This document shows positions 54,401-64,000 of a stretch of DNA of 64,000 nt, one piece after another. A program made the translations under genes and the position numbers. The DNA is from Albugo candida (taxonomy: Eukaryota; Oomycota; Peronosporomycetes; Albuginales; Albuginaceae): contig CAJNAR010000164.1 in NCBI GenBank assembly GCA_905220665.1, forward strand, positions 310,001 through 374,000, in the 5' to 3' direction. The notes beneath the pieces were generated by a model. It had not been told where the DNA came from. It did not search any database and saw only the letters and a program-made list of their open reading frames with translations. The number at the start of each line of letters is the position of its first letter. Positions within the stretch are counted from its first letter, which is position 1.

Positions 54401-57400
54401 AATCGGATCAAGCTCTTCACCAACACTTTCAAACAAAAAAGGGTTTCCAAACTGAATTGCTAATTCTAAATGCTTCATGAAATCGCTGTCACTCAGCGTT
54501 TTGACTGTCAAGTTGTTTGCTTCTTCTTTTTTCTTGATCCAGGACACAGCTTGTTGTTGAGGGTCAACGCATAGAGGGAAGCGACTTGCTTTTGTGGTGA
54601 GAATACCATTCTCAATCGAGTTTTCGTCTGCTGGAAGTCCCTCTGAGATCCACTTTTGCATTGTAGAATCGTCCGTCAACGAACGCTCAAGCTTGAAGGG
54701 ATCGGTTGTTGGAATGCCTCGTTCGAGTAAATCGGAGTGCAAGTCTTTGTATATCAATTGTGTTCGATAATCGAAATTGAAAGCGCCTGCATAGCTCAGA
54801 AAACTAGCATTCAGTAAGCAATCTCCAATCAAACGACCGCTTTGTTCTTGCAACGATCCGACATCTTTTGTCCACCGAACACGTTCGGATGCCAGACCTG
54901 CCAATAACTTGTTTGCTGCTTGCAACCGCTTCGCCATCTGCTCTGCTTGGGATTTAAGTCCTTGCAATTCTGTGTTAGCTTCTTGGTATTGCGTGGAGAG
55001 ATTCTCCAGCTCTTGACGTAGACTTTTGATCGTGTCGTTTAGATCTTCTAGCTCTTGTTCTTTGACAGCTTGCTCCTTTTCCATACTCTTCACTTTATTA
55101 CGCAGTGGTTCTACATTCTTTGCAACGTCGTAGTATTTGATCATTGCAAGTAGCCAAACCAATAATCCGGAGCCCGCTTTGGAAATGGACTTCATGTTCT
55201 CGATATTCAGGTCTGGATTTTTGAGAAACGTCTTGATTTTTGAGATCATTTTCGAAGAAATCCTCGATTTCTCGTATTCCTTCAAAAGCATGAGCAGATT
55301 TGGGTTGCTAAGCATCACTTTAGCTCCTTTCCAGTCCAAATCCAGCTCTTGTCCGGTTGGTTTTAAGATCAGTACACACATGCACACGGACATGACTAAG
55401 GCTGGTGGAGATGCAAAAGACTTGATTTCAGTCAAATCTGCCTTGGATAAATCCTGTAAGGCTGCAGCTGCTGCCTCAACTGCGGGTAATGCTTCCAGTA
55501 ATGCCGCATCTGCATCGTCTTTTTCCTTAGTAATTACTAAGGAAGCCTTCTCACATTCTGCCTGAGCAACTTTAGCGACATTTTGTTGCTTCGTTGCCAC
55601 TAGTGACTTCTCCTCGATTGTCTGGATCAATGCCTCGCAAGCTAGCGTTTTCTCATCAACGACTACCTTTTTCTCCGATAATTCTATCTGCATTGTATCA
55701 ACTGATTTGGATGCTTCCACCAACTTGGCAAGACCTCCATTAAGCCTCAGAATGCTTGCATTAACAGTCTGATGATGATCCTTCAGTTGAGCGCGATATG
55801 TTGCGATATAGTCAAGATAATTTTTCGGTGTCACATAGTAATGTCGTCTCAGTTCCTCCGTGAACTTGGAAGATAATGATACTACCCTCATGTGCGCATG
55901 TACCAAATGATTTGTCACTGCTTCACGAAATTGATCTGGAAGCTTTTCGTGCTGAATACAGTGCTCAGCCACATTGAAAAGAGCGGTCTGAGGCCAAGGG
56001 AAGAACCAATCGATGATTGTTCCAGATATGAGTCCAGGAAAATTGCGACAACGAGTGCGTAATACATTGCCTGAAGGTGACATGGCTAGAATAATATGAA
56101 GATTCTTCCGACATCGATCAATGTAGTATTTCCATAGCATCTCGGAAGAATCAAGCACTCCAGCTTCTCTAACCTCTTCTCGAAGTGTACAAGTTATTGC
56201 GTCTCGTTCTTCTTGATCAAAAAGAGCCTGAACAGTACCGGTCGTTAGCATATTGTTTAAATACTCGATGAAAGCTTCATTTACGGCGTGTGCATCTGTG
56301 AACAAGAAGACCACCTTCTTTGTCCCTAGTTTACGATACAGTGTTTTCAGATCTTCACGAAATTCAGTTTCTCCATAACTTCGAGTCAAAAAAATCTCAA
56401 ATATCTCATACTGCGCTGTGAATGCTGCTAAACGCGATAGACTCTGTTTTCCATACCCTCCTGTTCCAATCAGCAAAGCATGACCGAAATCTGTCTTCAG
56501 AATCCGAAAAAGACGACACAGATGCTCCAAAACCATTTCGAATAGAACAAGTGTCATTGGTTTGTGATCCATATTATGTATCTCTATGACTTCCTCCATG
56601 ATGCGACGGACCCGTTGGTAGGATTCCAAGTCTTCGTATAATCGTGGATCTTCACTATCAGAATTCTTCAGACAGTTTGTGCGCGCAGCAAAATCTCCAA
56701 ACACCAGAGGGTCTACAAGCGCGTGCTCCACGACTTCGTGTGAGAAATGATCTTTTAGAGTGGTGCACAATGTCGTTTGGATAAAGTGGAGATCAGTTTC
56801 ATTCGTAAGTCTATCACAAAATACACGCGTGATTTCATTCCGGAAGAGCCGAACTATTTCCTTGGGACCTTGGATCACGTCGGGAGTTGCGAGACAAAGG
56901 CCTTCACAAACTCTACCAAGATCGCGAAGATTGAATATATAGTGGAATTTTGCTGGCGTTGGAAGACATTTTTCCCGGATTATGCTGAACAGCTTGAGTA
57001 AAACATCCGTGAGCTTGGATCCCGTTTCTTGAACAGAGAGATTAAAGTCCTTCAGGAAAGTCGATACAATCGAGCCGAATATCCCTTTGAGCACGTTTGT
57101 TGTTGGTGGATTTATTTTATAGACGTTGAACAGTGCTACAAATCTTGGATCGACGGGGTTTCGACCGCCACTGGGAGGGCCCATGGCGCCGAGAAAGATA
57201 ACATCTCTTAGAAACCTCAAATCGAGATCTTTGGCACGGTCATAAAATGCACCTTGATTCATCATAAAGTGAAGCAGCGCGATAGGTTGTTGTGTCCCAT
57301 ACATATCCATTTTGGGCATATTGAGGTCATCCACGAAAACAAACAATTTTTTCCCTGCAGCTGGACCATAGATTTGCCCTGTTCTTTTGTCAACGTTTCT

Positions 57401-60400
57401 TTGTATGTTTTTCTGTACATCCATACTGCTTGTTTGCGATGAAAAGTTAAGCGATAATACAGCAGCTTTTTGCGTATCCATTCCACTGAGAAAGCGATCG
57501 ATGATGACAGTTTTCGCAGTCCCGCTGTCACCTACAAATAATACTGGACGCTCGCAAGTTTTGCAAATACTGGTGAGAAGAAAATCATACAGAACAGAGT
57601 CTGTTGTCGGCACAAAAATTTGACCAAAGCTGAACGGCGAGGGCTGTACATACGACATCACTTGTGATTCCCAAGGTTGCCACTTGTGTGATTTGATGCA
57701 ATAGTAATACTGATAGATGCTCGATGTAGGAGGTGGCATGGAGCCTTCCGCAATCTTGCGCAAAAAGCGATCAAAGTGATGACGACTTGAGTCAACAAGA
57801 GCTGATCCAATGGACCACATGATACTGAATAAGAAGATTCCCTCCATGTCGTTGGTATAAAATGGGGATGCAGCGATTGAAATTGTTTTTTCTTCCGTTT
57901 CAGTAGGAGCCACGCTTGTGCGAAGAAACGTATCGATTGACGTACAAAGCTGTTTGCACATTTCCATTGCACCAACTGGAATAACTTGGCGGCATTTTGA
58001 GCTCAAGTCGACCGCTTGATCCCCTTGATCAAGGACGTATTCGATACATTTTGGTACGTAAGAATCGAATAGATCCAGGAGGAGCATGGATTCGGAAGGA
58101 GATGAGGATGATGTGATTGCGCTGTCTTTTTGATCGCTGATTTGCGTAGGTCCTTCTTGGGACTGCAAATTGCATCGCTGTCGAAGCCAGCGTTCAAAGT
58201 AAGGCCTATACCCAAGGTTTTTTGGATCCACCCAAACCATTCCACATCGCGATATGGTTGCTGGTGATGCATATTGAAGATCAAATGCTTCACAAACCAT
58301 AGAGCAATGCTCTTGAAGCCGTATTCGCTCTCCGTTTGGGAGTGTCAATATCTTATTATCATCCATTGCACTATTCATGTTTTCAACCCAAAAAGCATCA
58401 ACATCTCCATCGAATACCAGCCATCTTTTCTCATTTTCTTTACCAGCCGGAAGAGGCTGATTCAGCTCACGGAATAGCTTTGATAATATCCCATCGGTCC
58501 AGTCACGAGTGACAGTGTCCATAAAGCCATACAGCTCCGAAATTGGAAGAGCTTTCGGATTCAACACGCATACTCGTATATTTGTATTGAATGCCGTCTT
58601 TGATGCTGCTACTAGAGTTTTCAGTATGTGCGATTTTCCTCCGCCGGTGGGTCCGACTATCATTGTCGTGTGCCGTACAAGCAGCGTTTCGTACATCTGT
58701 ATAATTTTATCGATTTGGTCGCGAAATACGCGTTCATTTTGCATTCTGTACCCACCGTCTTCCATTTCCTTGATAATCGCTTCCTCAAAGTCTTCATAAC
58801 CAACACGAACGTAATCCGACCCGGAAAGTAGATCGTTTATGAGTCCTTTGAATAATGGTACATCTTCATAGACGAATTTCGGCATATTGCTATCACGAAG
58901 AGCTCTCATAAGAACAAGATCTTCACTCATGTCTGGGTACTTTCGTTTCAGTATTCCTGCTGTTACAAGCACACTTTTAAGAGCACGAAGTCCAAAATCA
59001 TAATGGTACTGCTTGGACAACTGTTCTTGAGATAATTTGTACAAAAGAGTCATTTTTTTGGCCAACACAACAGCATTTTCAAATCCTTCGGAAAAAAGCA
59101 TAATTTGAGCAATCATGAGGGAATCTGGAACAACCATAGTAACGGGTCGAAAAAGAGCTTTCAGATTGTCAGGTAACTCTGTTCGTCCAGCATACCCAGG
59201 ATTCATAGTAATGAAAAAGCCACACGTTGCAAAGCCAGCAGTGCGATGTATCCGAACTTCAGTCCCGAAACCAATATCAACCGTCGGCTTTTCATAGTGC
59301 AGCGCATTCTGTATCGCCCGCATTTGGGCGGAGACAACAGACAATACCTCAATATTAATGCGATTAAATTCGTCAAAGCATCCCCATGCACCGACCTGCA
59401 ACAACCCCGAAAAACTATACCCCATAGCTTTGTAGTCGAGGCCTTCCCCGCAATTGATCACATAGCATGGAAGGGCGAGAGACTTTGCTAGATCTTTAAC
59501 TGTCTCTGTTTTGCCTGTGCCAGCCGGTCCACAAGGTGATCCACCAAGTTTGAATGTAAGTGCTTGTGTAAGAGTCATGTAACATCGATCTGTCAGCGGC
59601 GTTATGACAAGTCTTCCGCTAAGACTAATGTATTCGTATCCAAAGCGAAAACTCCCAGTGCATTGTGATATAAGAACGTCATTAATATCCTTTTTCCAGT
59701 AAAAACGGAGCTGTGACTCCCACGCAAATTCTTTCTCATGCAAAATTGAATTCCGAACAAAAGAGTCGACAATATCGTGAGCATGTACGTCCGTAATGAG
59801 CAATGTGTTCACTTTTTTACGAAGATTAATACTGAGAGGCTCACGAAGCAGTTGCACCAGTTCTCTGAGTTGATCAGCCAATTTTGCTTCTAAATTTTTC
59901 ATTGCATATTTGTTTCCATCGCGAACTCGATGAAATACATCCTCAACCTCCCACGTCCACCATATCTGAGACCCAACGAGACTCACCATTCCGAGAACGT
60001 TGTCGAGCCATTGTGTTCGTTTTTCAAAGCGAGCATAGTTGAAAACACCTTCTTTGACAATCGTGTGAAGCGTGTCTTTCATTTGTGCTTCAACATTGCT
60101 CATCCACGACTCGACTGGTCCTTCCACATTAGCAGATGCTCGGAAATAAAAGCTTTCTCCTTCACTTGATTCCATCGCAACAACCTTTTTCATTGACGGG
60201 TGAAAAACTACCTGTTTCACGTTATCAAAGAGCTTGAGCATATGTGTTTGTATAGAAATTGGATCACTGGATCCCAAGACGCTGAGAAGTTCATCATCGG
60301 ATATGAAGTAGAACCGCGAGAAAGTATTCCGTTTTGTATCGAGAAAATCACTAAGAGACTTTTGACAATTATCAAGACGATCCGATAAAGATCGCAAATC

Positions 60401-63400
60401 ATCGAGTCGATTGTCTGACGTACAAGCATCTAAAGCATTCGCATTTTTGAATGTCGTAGCCATTATCGACTTCCAAGCTTTATCAATCGCATCAAATATT
60501 TTCGCTTCTTCGGGTAATTGCTGTCGGATGTCTTCTGCCGCTACAAAGATCGATTCCAGGTACATCCACTTTTGCTGCACCAGGAACCATACTTTGAGAC
60601 ATTCACCGACGAGATTGAATCGTTTTTCCCACTTTCTTACTCGCTCACTAAAATTTGAAACGAATCGAGATCCTGAGATTGTTTGCAAGTTGAGCATGTG
60701 ATCTTCCAACTGCAACCGTAGTTCGTCGGCACTACGAAGGACATAACATCCTCGATCTTGGCCATTCTTCTTGTACTTTGTCAATTCCAATATTGCTCGA
60801 GACCAGTATTCCTCGATTTTGTTGATTTCTTGCTCAATCTTTTGTTCTTGCATGGAAGCATTCACAATTCCAGCGAGCTTGGACCCGAATTGATGCAATT
60901 GCATGGAGAAAAGATTGGTCAGAGTAAACGTGGAAACATTCATGTCAAATTTCACTCCGGTCAGTGCCATCAGCTGTTCCCAATGTCGTGGTTTCATTGC
61001 ATCGTTCTTTAACGATTGAATAAGCGGAATACCATCTTTAAATGCCAGTATTTGTCGCTCCATTTCAGCAAATGTTGCAGCTTTTTTGCATTCAGATGAG
61101 AATAATCGAATCTTTGTCTCCAATTCCTCGACTCCTCGGGTCATAGCGGGGACATCCAACTCCACCCACAAAACGCTACCCATGATCGAAATGAACTCTT
61201 TTGCCTCGCTGTAGAGGGAAAATATCTCACTTTGCTTTTCCATTTCTTCCACTACTTCTTGAAGTTCAGGATAGCAGGTCATTGGTAATGCAAATAAATT
61301 CTCAGCACTAGAGAGCTCCTGACGCCTTAGCTGGAAAGCCTTCATGCGTGTTTTGAATGTCTGCAAAACATCAAGGCCAACGTCTAGATTGTTCGCATGG
61401 ATTCCTGGGCCGCATGAGAGTATCTCGTCTTTCAGTTTTTGACAGTCCAATTTGAATTGAATAGCTTCATTTTCGGTAACAGCTCGAAACTTCATTTTGA
61501 CTTGCACTAGACTATGATCTTTACTTTTGGCTGAGAAAAGTAAACCACTCCATCGCCGTTCCAAATTCATAGCCTGTTCTCTTTCGCCTTCATCCACTGG
61601 AATTTCGTACGTTTTTAATGTACGAAAACATTCGATAATGTCGCAGTATTCAAGCTCCATTTCCATACTCCGATCCAGTATTCTCGTTATTGTGTGCAAA
61701 AGCTTTTTGAGCGTATCCAGGTCTACGGGATTTTCCGTCAGTTCTTCTTCAAAAGAATCCATCAGTTGTGTGCAACTCTTTGATTTCTTGCTTGAAAGTT
61801 GATATAGTATCCTTCCATAGTCGTCTTTCCACAATTCTGCCTCCTTCGCGATTGAGATCGCTACCGGAAGACAATCAATCTGTAAGAACTCGCTGTCTTT
61901 TTCTGTAGGTTGCTGACGAACAGCTTCGGCCAGGCGTGAGTATTGAGCCATCCTCGTGTCAAAATACACAAAAGGGGGATTTTTGTCAGCCAATTTATCT
62001 AACGCAGATCGTCGCTTTGTATTCCACAGATTGTAAACCATATCGTATCGACGCCATGAGTCTAGATACTTATTAACAATATTGAACCCTTTATGTATCT
62101 CTTGATTCAATGAAAGCGTCAATTTCAGCACATACGGATTTTGCGAAATGTCGGAATAAAATGTAAACAAAATGGGTTCATCGTCCTCGTTCCCGACCAA
62201 AGGCTCTGTTTCCCGACACGTTCCATGCATCCATCTGATAAAAGCTTTGGCGCTTTCAACAATATGTTTGACCGATTTACTCAGATACTTGTACATGTCT
62301 GAAAGAGAAGGCGTGACGATAATATCTTTCCCATTCATGGTCGCTTTAATTTTGCATACTGGTGCGCGTCTCACAATACGCGTGAAAAGTACTCCTTGAG
62401 ATTGGCTGTCGCTACTGTCAATAGTTACTTCCGATGCAACTACGTCGGAGGAGTCTGCCTCGCTGCTTTGAATGCTGGCAGCATTGCTTCCTAGACGCTT
62501 AGCTTTCTGCTGTCGTAGTAGCTGTGACTGGTAAAACTTGGATGACTCGATGTCCTTCATATGCACGTTCAATAATGCTTGCAAGGTGATCATGGAAGCA
62601 ATAATCATTTGTGTGATTGCATTGAAAATACGACGCTCCCAGTACAGATAATAGGCTGACATTTTGGGTGATGCCCCAGTATTGACCCCAGCAACAAGCT
62701 CTTCCACTTTGATCAAAAGTGGGCCAATGGATCGATACTTTTGCACCAGCTGTTCGATTCGCTTAACCCGATTGCGTTCAACAATTTCATAAAAATCACT
62801 CACTTCAGTAGTGACACCTTCTTCAAAATCTTCGATTCGAATCAGTAGCGTTTCTTTTATTGTGAGCACAATATCGTCGACCATCTTGCTAGTTTTGTGA
62901 ATCTGGGACACCAAATTACCGAACTGATTTAGAGCACGATTGCAATTCTCAGTGAAGCTCGTAATTCGTTGGGAGTTCCAGTTCAAAGGCGAGAATCCGA
63001 CTCGAAGTACCTCTCGTAGATCCTCTAGCTGAATTCGGAGAAGATGTTTTTCCACGGGTGTGAGTGCGAAGAGAAGAGAGTCATAATGCTTTAGCATAAG
63101 CGTCAATTCCTGAATATGCTGATGGTATTTCTCCTCCTGTAACGTCACATTAAGAGCACTTTCAGGAATATCAAAGCCGAGTCGATCCAAATACTTTGAT
63201 TCTCGGATTACAATGATCAAACCCGAAGCAAAATTTGGATAATACGGAGGGTCTGGAAGTCGGTACAAGGATCCACCTGTGTCAGATTTGCCAACTTCTA
63301 TCAATTTCGGTCCCAAAATGGATTGTCGAAGATACTCACTGATCGCTTGGGGGGTCTTATCCTTCCATTCTGCATGCAGAGCCTTTATGTACGCATCAAT

Positions 63401-64000
63401 TGCTCGGGCAAATACCAAGTATCGTTCTTTTACCTCTTCTCCAAGTGGAGAACGTAAGAGATCATTCATCTCACGAAAACGTAAGATAGTTTTTTTTGCG
63501 CGCAGATACAAACTTCTCGCCCATGCGATCGCACCAGCCACGGGCGGATGATGCTTATATAATGGGGGATTATCCTTCCGCTGTTGAAATTGACTTTCAA
63601 GAGTTTCCAATTCTTTAGTATATTGCATCAGGATGTCTTGGTATTTCTCCATCATTTGTCTGTTTATGCTCTCGCGTGACTGAATATTCTGAAAGTTTTG
63701 CAGTAGGTTGAACGCACCTTCAGCTGATCTCAGTTTTTGGAAAGACGAATCAATGAACTTTCGCGTCAGATTCTCAATTTCTTCGACCTGTTGTTGAAAT
63801 TGAGCCATGACCGCCTCCCAATTTGCTCTGCGAGAGCGATCAAAAATTCGGAATGATACCGAATCAAAAGGAGAAATCAACTTATTGACCCGACTTTGTA
63901 TCTCTTCAATTCCTTTAGAATCTCCTGTAACAGATTTGAGCTCAGGCCCAAGAAACTCATTGAATTGGATCAATACTGTCACGACTCCTAACAAGTGATC
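51452..64000 (-). CDS. Axonemal dynein heavy chain, 5' end beyond window
   Basis: A single frame of 4183 codons runs without intron or stop from the right edge to TGA/stop at 51452; the N-terminus lies outside. Dynein heavy chains convert ATP hydrolysis into microtubule sliding in flagella. Visible: N-terminal stem (64000 to about 60300), AAA1 with GPAGTGKTETVKDLAK near 59520 and GYAGRTELPDNLKALF, AAA2 P-loop GPTGGGKSHILK near 58645, AAA3 GDSGTAKT near 57520, AAA4 GTGGYGKQSLSRLAAF near 56455, the stalk coiled coils (about 55720-54880) flanking the microtubule-binding tip, AAA5-6 and a C-terminal domain ending VFEADL...LQGVALCLNTDF. The ending RRNAMGVGSVFEADL resembles the DNAH10 class (beta chain of the I1/f inner arm); class assignment is tentative. 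AAA1, the main motor site, is intact. Confidence 0.92.
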   Translation of the reverse strand, partial: DHLLGVVTVLIQFNEFLGPELKSVTGDSKGIEEIQSRVNKLISPFDSVSFRIFDRSRRANWEAVMAQFQQQVEEIENLTRKFIDSSFQKLRSAEGAFNLLQNFQNIQSRESINRQMMEKYQDILMQYTKELETLESQFQQRKDNPPLYKHHPPVAGAIAWARSLYLRAKKTILRFREMNDLLRSPLGEEVKERYLVFARAIDAYIKALHAEWKDKTPQAISEYLRQSILGPKLIEVGKSDTGGSLYRLPDPPYYPNFASGLIIVIRESKYLDRLGFDIPESALNVTLQEEKYHQHIQELTLMLKHYDSLLFALTPVEKHLLRIQLEDLREVLRVGFSPLNWNSQRITSFTENCNRALNQFGNLVSQIHKTSKMVDDIVLTIKETLLIRIEDFEEGVTTEVSDFYEIVERNRVKRIEQLVQKYRSIGPLLIKVEELVAGVNTGASPKMSAYYLYWERRIFNAITQMIIASMITLQALLNVHMKDIESSKFYQSQLLRQQKAKRLGSNAASIQSSEADSSDVVASEVTIDSSDSQSQGVLFTRIVRRAPVCKIKATMNGKDIIVTPSLSDMYKYLSKSVKHIVESAKAFIRWMHGTCRETEPLVGNEDDEPILFTFYSDISQNPYVLKLTLSLNQEIHKGFNIVNKYLDSWRRYDMVYNLWNTKRRSALDKLADKNPPFVYFDTRMAQYSRLAEAVRQQPTEKDSEFLQIDCLPVAISIAKEAELWKDDYGRILYQLSSKKSKSCTQLMDSFEEELTENPVDLDTLKKLLHTITRILDRSMEMELEYCDIIECFRTLKTYEIPVDEGEREQAMNLERRWSGLLFSAKSKDHSLVQVKMKFRAVTENEAIQFKLDCQKLKDEILSCGPGIHANNLDVGLDVLQTFKTRMKAFQLRRQELSSAENLFALPMTCYPELQEVVEEMEKQSEIFSLYSEAKEFISIMGSVLWVELDVPAMTRGVEELETKIRLFSSECKKAATFAEMERQILAFKDGIPLIQSLKNDAMKPRHWEQLMALTGVKFDMNVSTFTLTNLFSMQLHQFGSKLAGIVNASMQEQKIEQEINKIEEYWSRAILELTKYKKNGQDRGCYVLRSADELRLQLEDHMLNLQTISGSRFVSNFSERVRKWEKRFNLVGECLKVWFLVQQKWMYLESIFVAAEDIRQQLPEEAKIFDAIDKAWKSIMATTFKNANALDACTSDNRLDDLRSLSDRLDNCQKSLSDFLDTKRNTFSRFYFISDDELLSVLGSSDPISIQTHMLKLFDNVKQVVFHPSMKKVVAMESSEGESFYFRASANVEGPVESWMSNVEAQMKDTLHTIVKEGVFNYARFEKRTQWLDNVLGMVSLVGSQIWWTWEVEDVFHRVRDGNKYAMKNLEAKLADQLRELVQLLREPLSINLRKKVNTLLITDVHAHDIVDSFVRNSILHEKEFAWESQLRFYWKKDINDVLISQCTGSFRFGYEYISLSGRLVITPLTDRCYMTLTQALTFKLGGSPCGPAGTGKTETVKDLAKSLALPCYVINCGEGLDYKAMGYSFSGLLQVGAWGCFDEFNRINIEVLSVVSAQMRAIQNALHYEKPTVDIGFGTEVRIHRTAGFATCGFFITMNPGYAGRTELPDNLKALFRPVTMVVPDSLMIAQIMLFSEGFENAVVLAKKMTLLYKLSQEQLSKQYHYDFGLRALKSVLVTAGILKRKYPDMSEDLVLMRALRDSNMPKFVYEDVPLFKGLINDLLSGSDYVRVGYEDFEEAIIKEMEDGGYRMQNERVFRDQIDKIIQMYETLLVRHTTMIVGPTGGGKSHILKTLVAASKTAFNTNIRVCVLNPKALPISELYGFMDTVTRDWTDGILSKLFRELNQPLPAGKENEKRWLVFDGDVDAFWVENMNSAMDDNKILTLPNGERIRLQEHCSMVCEAFDLQYASPATISRCGMVWVDPKNLGYRPYFERWLRQRCNLQSQEGPTQISDQKDSAITSSSSPSESMLLLDLFDSYVPKCIEYVLDQGDQAVDLSSKCRQVIPVGAMEMCKQLCTSIDTFLRTSVAPTETEEKTISIAASPFYTNDMEGIFLFSIMWSIGSALVDSSRHHFDRFLRKIAEGSMPPPTSSIYQYYYCIKSHKWQPWESQVMSYVQPSPFSFGQIFVPTTDSVLYDFLLTSICKTCERPVLFVGDSGTAKTVIIDRFLSGMDTQKAAVLSLNFSSQTSSMDVQKNIQRNVDKRTGQIYGPAAGKKLFVFVDDLNMPKMDMYGTQQPIALLHFMMNQGAFYDRAKDLDLRFLRDVIFLGAMGPPSGGRNPVDPRFVALFNVYKINPPTTNVLKGIFGSIVSTFLKDFNLSVQETGSKLTDVLLKLFSIIREKCLPTPAKFHYIFNLRDLGRVCEGLCLATPDVIQGPKEIVRLFRNEITRVFCDRLTNETDLHFIQTTLCTTLKDHFSHEVVEHALVDPLVFGDFAARTNCLKNSDSEDPRLYEDLESYQRVRRIMEEVIEIHNMDHKPMTLVLFEMVLEHLCRLFRILKTDFGHALLIGTGGYGKQSLSRLAAFTAQYEIFEIFLTRSYGETEFREDLKTLYRKLGTKKVVFLFTDAHAVNEAFIEYLNNMLTTGTVQALFDQEERDAITCTLREEVREAGVLDSSEMLWKYYIDRCRKNLHIILAMSPSGNVLRTRCRNFPGLISGTIIDWFFPWPQTALFNVAEHCIQHEKLPDQFREAVTNHLVHAHMRVVSLSSKFTEELRRHYYVTPKNYLDYIATYRAQLKDHHQTVNASILRLNGGLAKLVEASKSVDTMQIELSEKKVVVDEKTLACEALIQTIEEKSLVATKQQNVAKVAQAECEKASLVITKEKDDADAALLEALPAVEAAAAALQDLSKADLTEIKSFASPPALVMSVCMCVLILKPTGQELDLDWKGAKVMLSNPNLLMLLKEYEKSRISSKMISKIKTFLKNPDLNIENMKSISKAGSGLLVWLLAMIKYYDVAKNVEPLRNKVKSMEKEQAVKEQELEDLNDTIKSLRQELENLSTQYQEANTELQGLKSQAEQMAKRLQAANKLLAGLASERVRWTKDVGSLQEQSGRLIGDCLLNASFLSYAGAFNFDYRTQLIYKDLHSDLLERGIPTTDPFKLERSLTDDSTMQKWISEGLPADENSIENGILTTKASRFPLCVDPQQQAVSWIKKKEEANNLTVKTLSDSDFMKHLELAIQFGNPFLFESVGEELDPILDPILDKNTFVGGSQLLIKLGGKNIEWDENFRLYFTSKLANPHYSPEIMSKTMIINYSVTQKGLTNQLLDVVVGHERPDLEEQYHHLVMEMSENTQLIVELEDTLLRELSSSTGNVLDNQELIDLLDETKNKATEIGSKLNLSSSTKDEITTARAVYTPVASRGSAMYFSMAALCSLMKMYEISLSSFLVVFNTSLNHAKRDTVMSKRLRHMIQSVTELTYEYTCTGIFERHKLIFAFQMTCMILQEAGSLERSELDFFLKGSILIDKTLPPQPDSLAWISSIGWKDLIFLSKSKKIFADIEIEIAKNADYWKRWADSEAPEAIPFPNGYSDRLTELQKLLLLRCFRQDRAYNAMELFVSSVMGEKYVQPPVLDYERIYSQSSPISPIVCILSPGADPQGDIQALSETHGFSGHRFRYLALGQGQGHLAEQMVEIGYVRGHWVLLQNCHLLASWLKTLEKILACMHRPHKDFRLWLTTEPTDYFPLGILQRSLKVVTEPPDGLKQNMRSVYAKLDQSMLDECPHPAFPSLVYVLCFLHAVVLERRKYGKIGWNVNYDFNDSDFNISRKLLGLYLYKAQEDGDEQLPWGSLRYIIGDAMYGGRVSDEYDRRILTTYLSEYMGDFLFDDCQPFYFSRSGHDYCLPSSGSNINAYIETVDRLPLTNSPAVFGLNPNAEIGYYTSMSKTVWKDLISLQPRSAENTSGQSREDRIAQVAVEIQSQLPESFDVVAVRKQFPTPKPTQIVLMQELDRWNALHTRMYASLQDLRKALVGDIGMSDELDALGNELYDASIPKMWRMLSPDTEKPLASYFSHLLNRHLQYTEWIKDGELKVVWLSGLSVPESYLTALMQATCREKKWALDKTTMYTKVTSYMDKSEVESSDLEIGCYVHGMFLEGASWDRKRGCLAPQRPKQLIEELPLLHIIPIEINRLKLQNTFRAPVYITQARRNAMGVGSVFEADLHSTEHESHWILQGVALCLNTDF

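Noticed and set aside
52000..63990. Many 60-150 codon ORFs on the + strand opposite dynein
   Set aside because: They are antisense shadows of a continuous, conserved dynein frame and show no domain.
1..64000. CRISPR arrays, bacterial operons or riboswitches
   Set aside because: The window is eukaryotic, with spliceosomal introns and dynein; no regularly spaced direct repeats occur.

Overview
The window is nuclear DNA from a eukaryote with a compact genome. Genes lie 15-700 bp apart on both strands, most introns are 40-70 bp with GT...AG borders, and several large genes have no introns. A flagellar (axonemal) dynein heavy chain, an Afi1/SPA-type DENN-like protein, a CCR4 with a MYND-like zinc finger and two nucleotidyltransferase/EamA fusions suggest a flagellated stramenopile. 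An oomycete with modest GC and short introns (Albugo-like) is my best guess; this is inference, not proof.

Layout. 1-3000: mobile and decaying DNA, with the 3'-truncated (window edge) ORF1-like frame of a retroelement and a broken coiled-coil gene. 3329-10872: an SWS1/ZSWIM7 SWIM protein, a PTEN/tensin-type phosphatase and a multi-spanning metallophosphoesterase. 10873-18354: gene-poor, holding a cluster of degraded Mutator-like (MULE) copies with inverted-repeat arms (12018-13716) and unresolved coding-like fragments. 18355-19738: an unidentified three-exon gene. 19789-48441: dense housekeeping genes (VPS39, PNO1, nucleotidyltransferase-EamA fusion 1, TRAPPC11, glyoxalase II, an unidentified helical nuclear-type protein, an SPA/DENN-like protein, ClpB/HSP101, nucleotidyltransferase-EamA fusion 2, CCR4, WASH1). 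48475-64000: an IQ-repeat protein and most of a dynein heavy chain.

Themes. Membrane traffic recurs (VPS39 of HOPS, TRAPPC11 of TRAPPIII, the SPA/DENN-like protein, WASH1, a PTEN-like lipid phosphatase), although this may be chance in a dense genome. RNA biology is represented by PNO1 (40S assembly) and CCR4 (deadenylation), DNA repair by SWS1, proteostasis by ClpB with a heat-shock element, and motility by dynein and possibly the IQ protein.

I worked out splice models by hand for SWS1, PTEN-like, the 18355 gene, GLO2, the 31823 gene, SPA, CCR4 and WASH1. In each the exon sum is divisible by three and the frame stays open, which supports those models. The most unusual item is the pair of nucleotidyltransferase-EamA fusions, whose glycine-rich nucleotide loop is degenerate.
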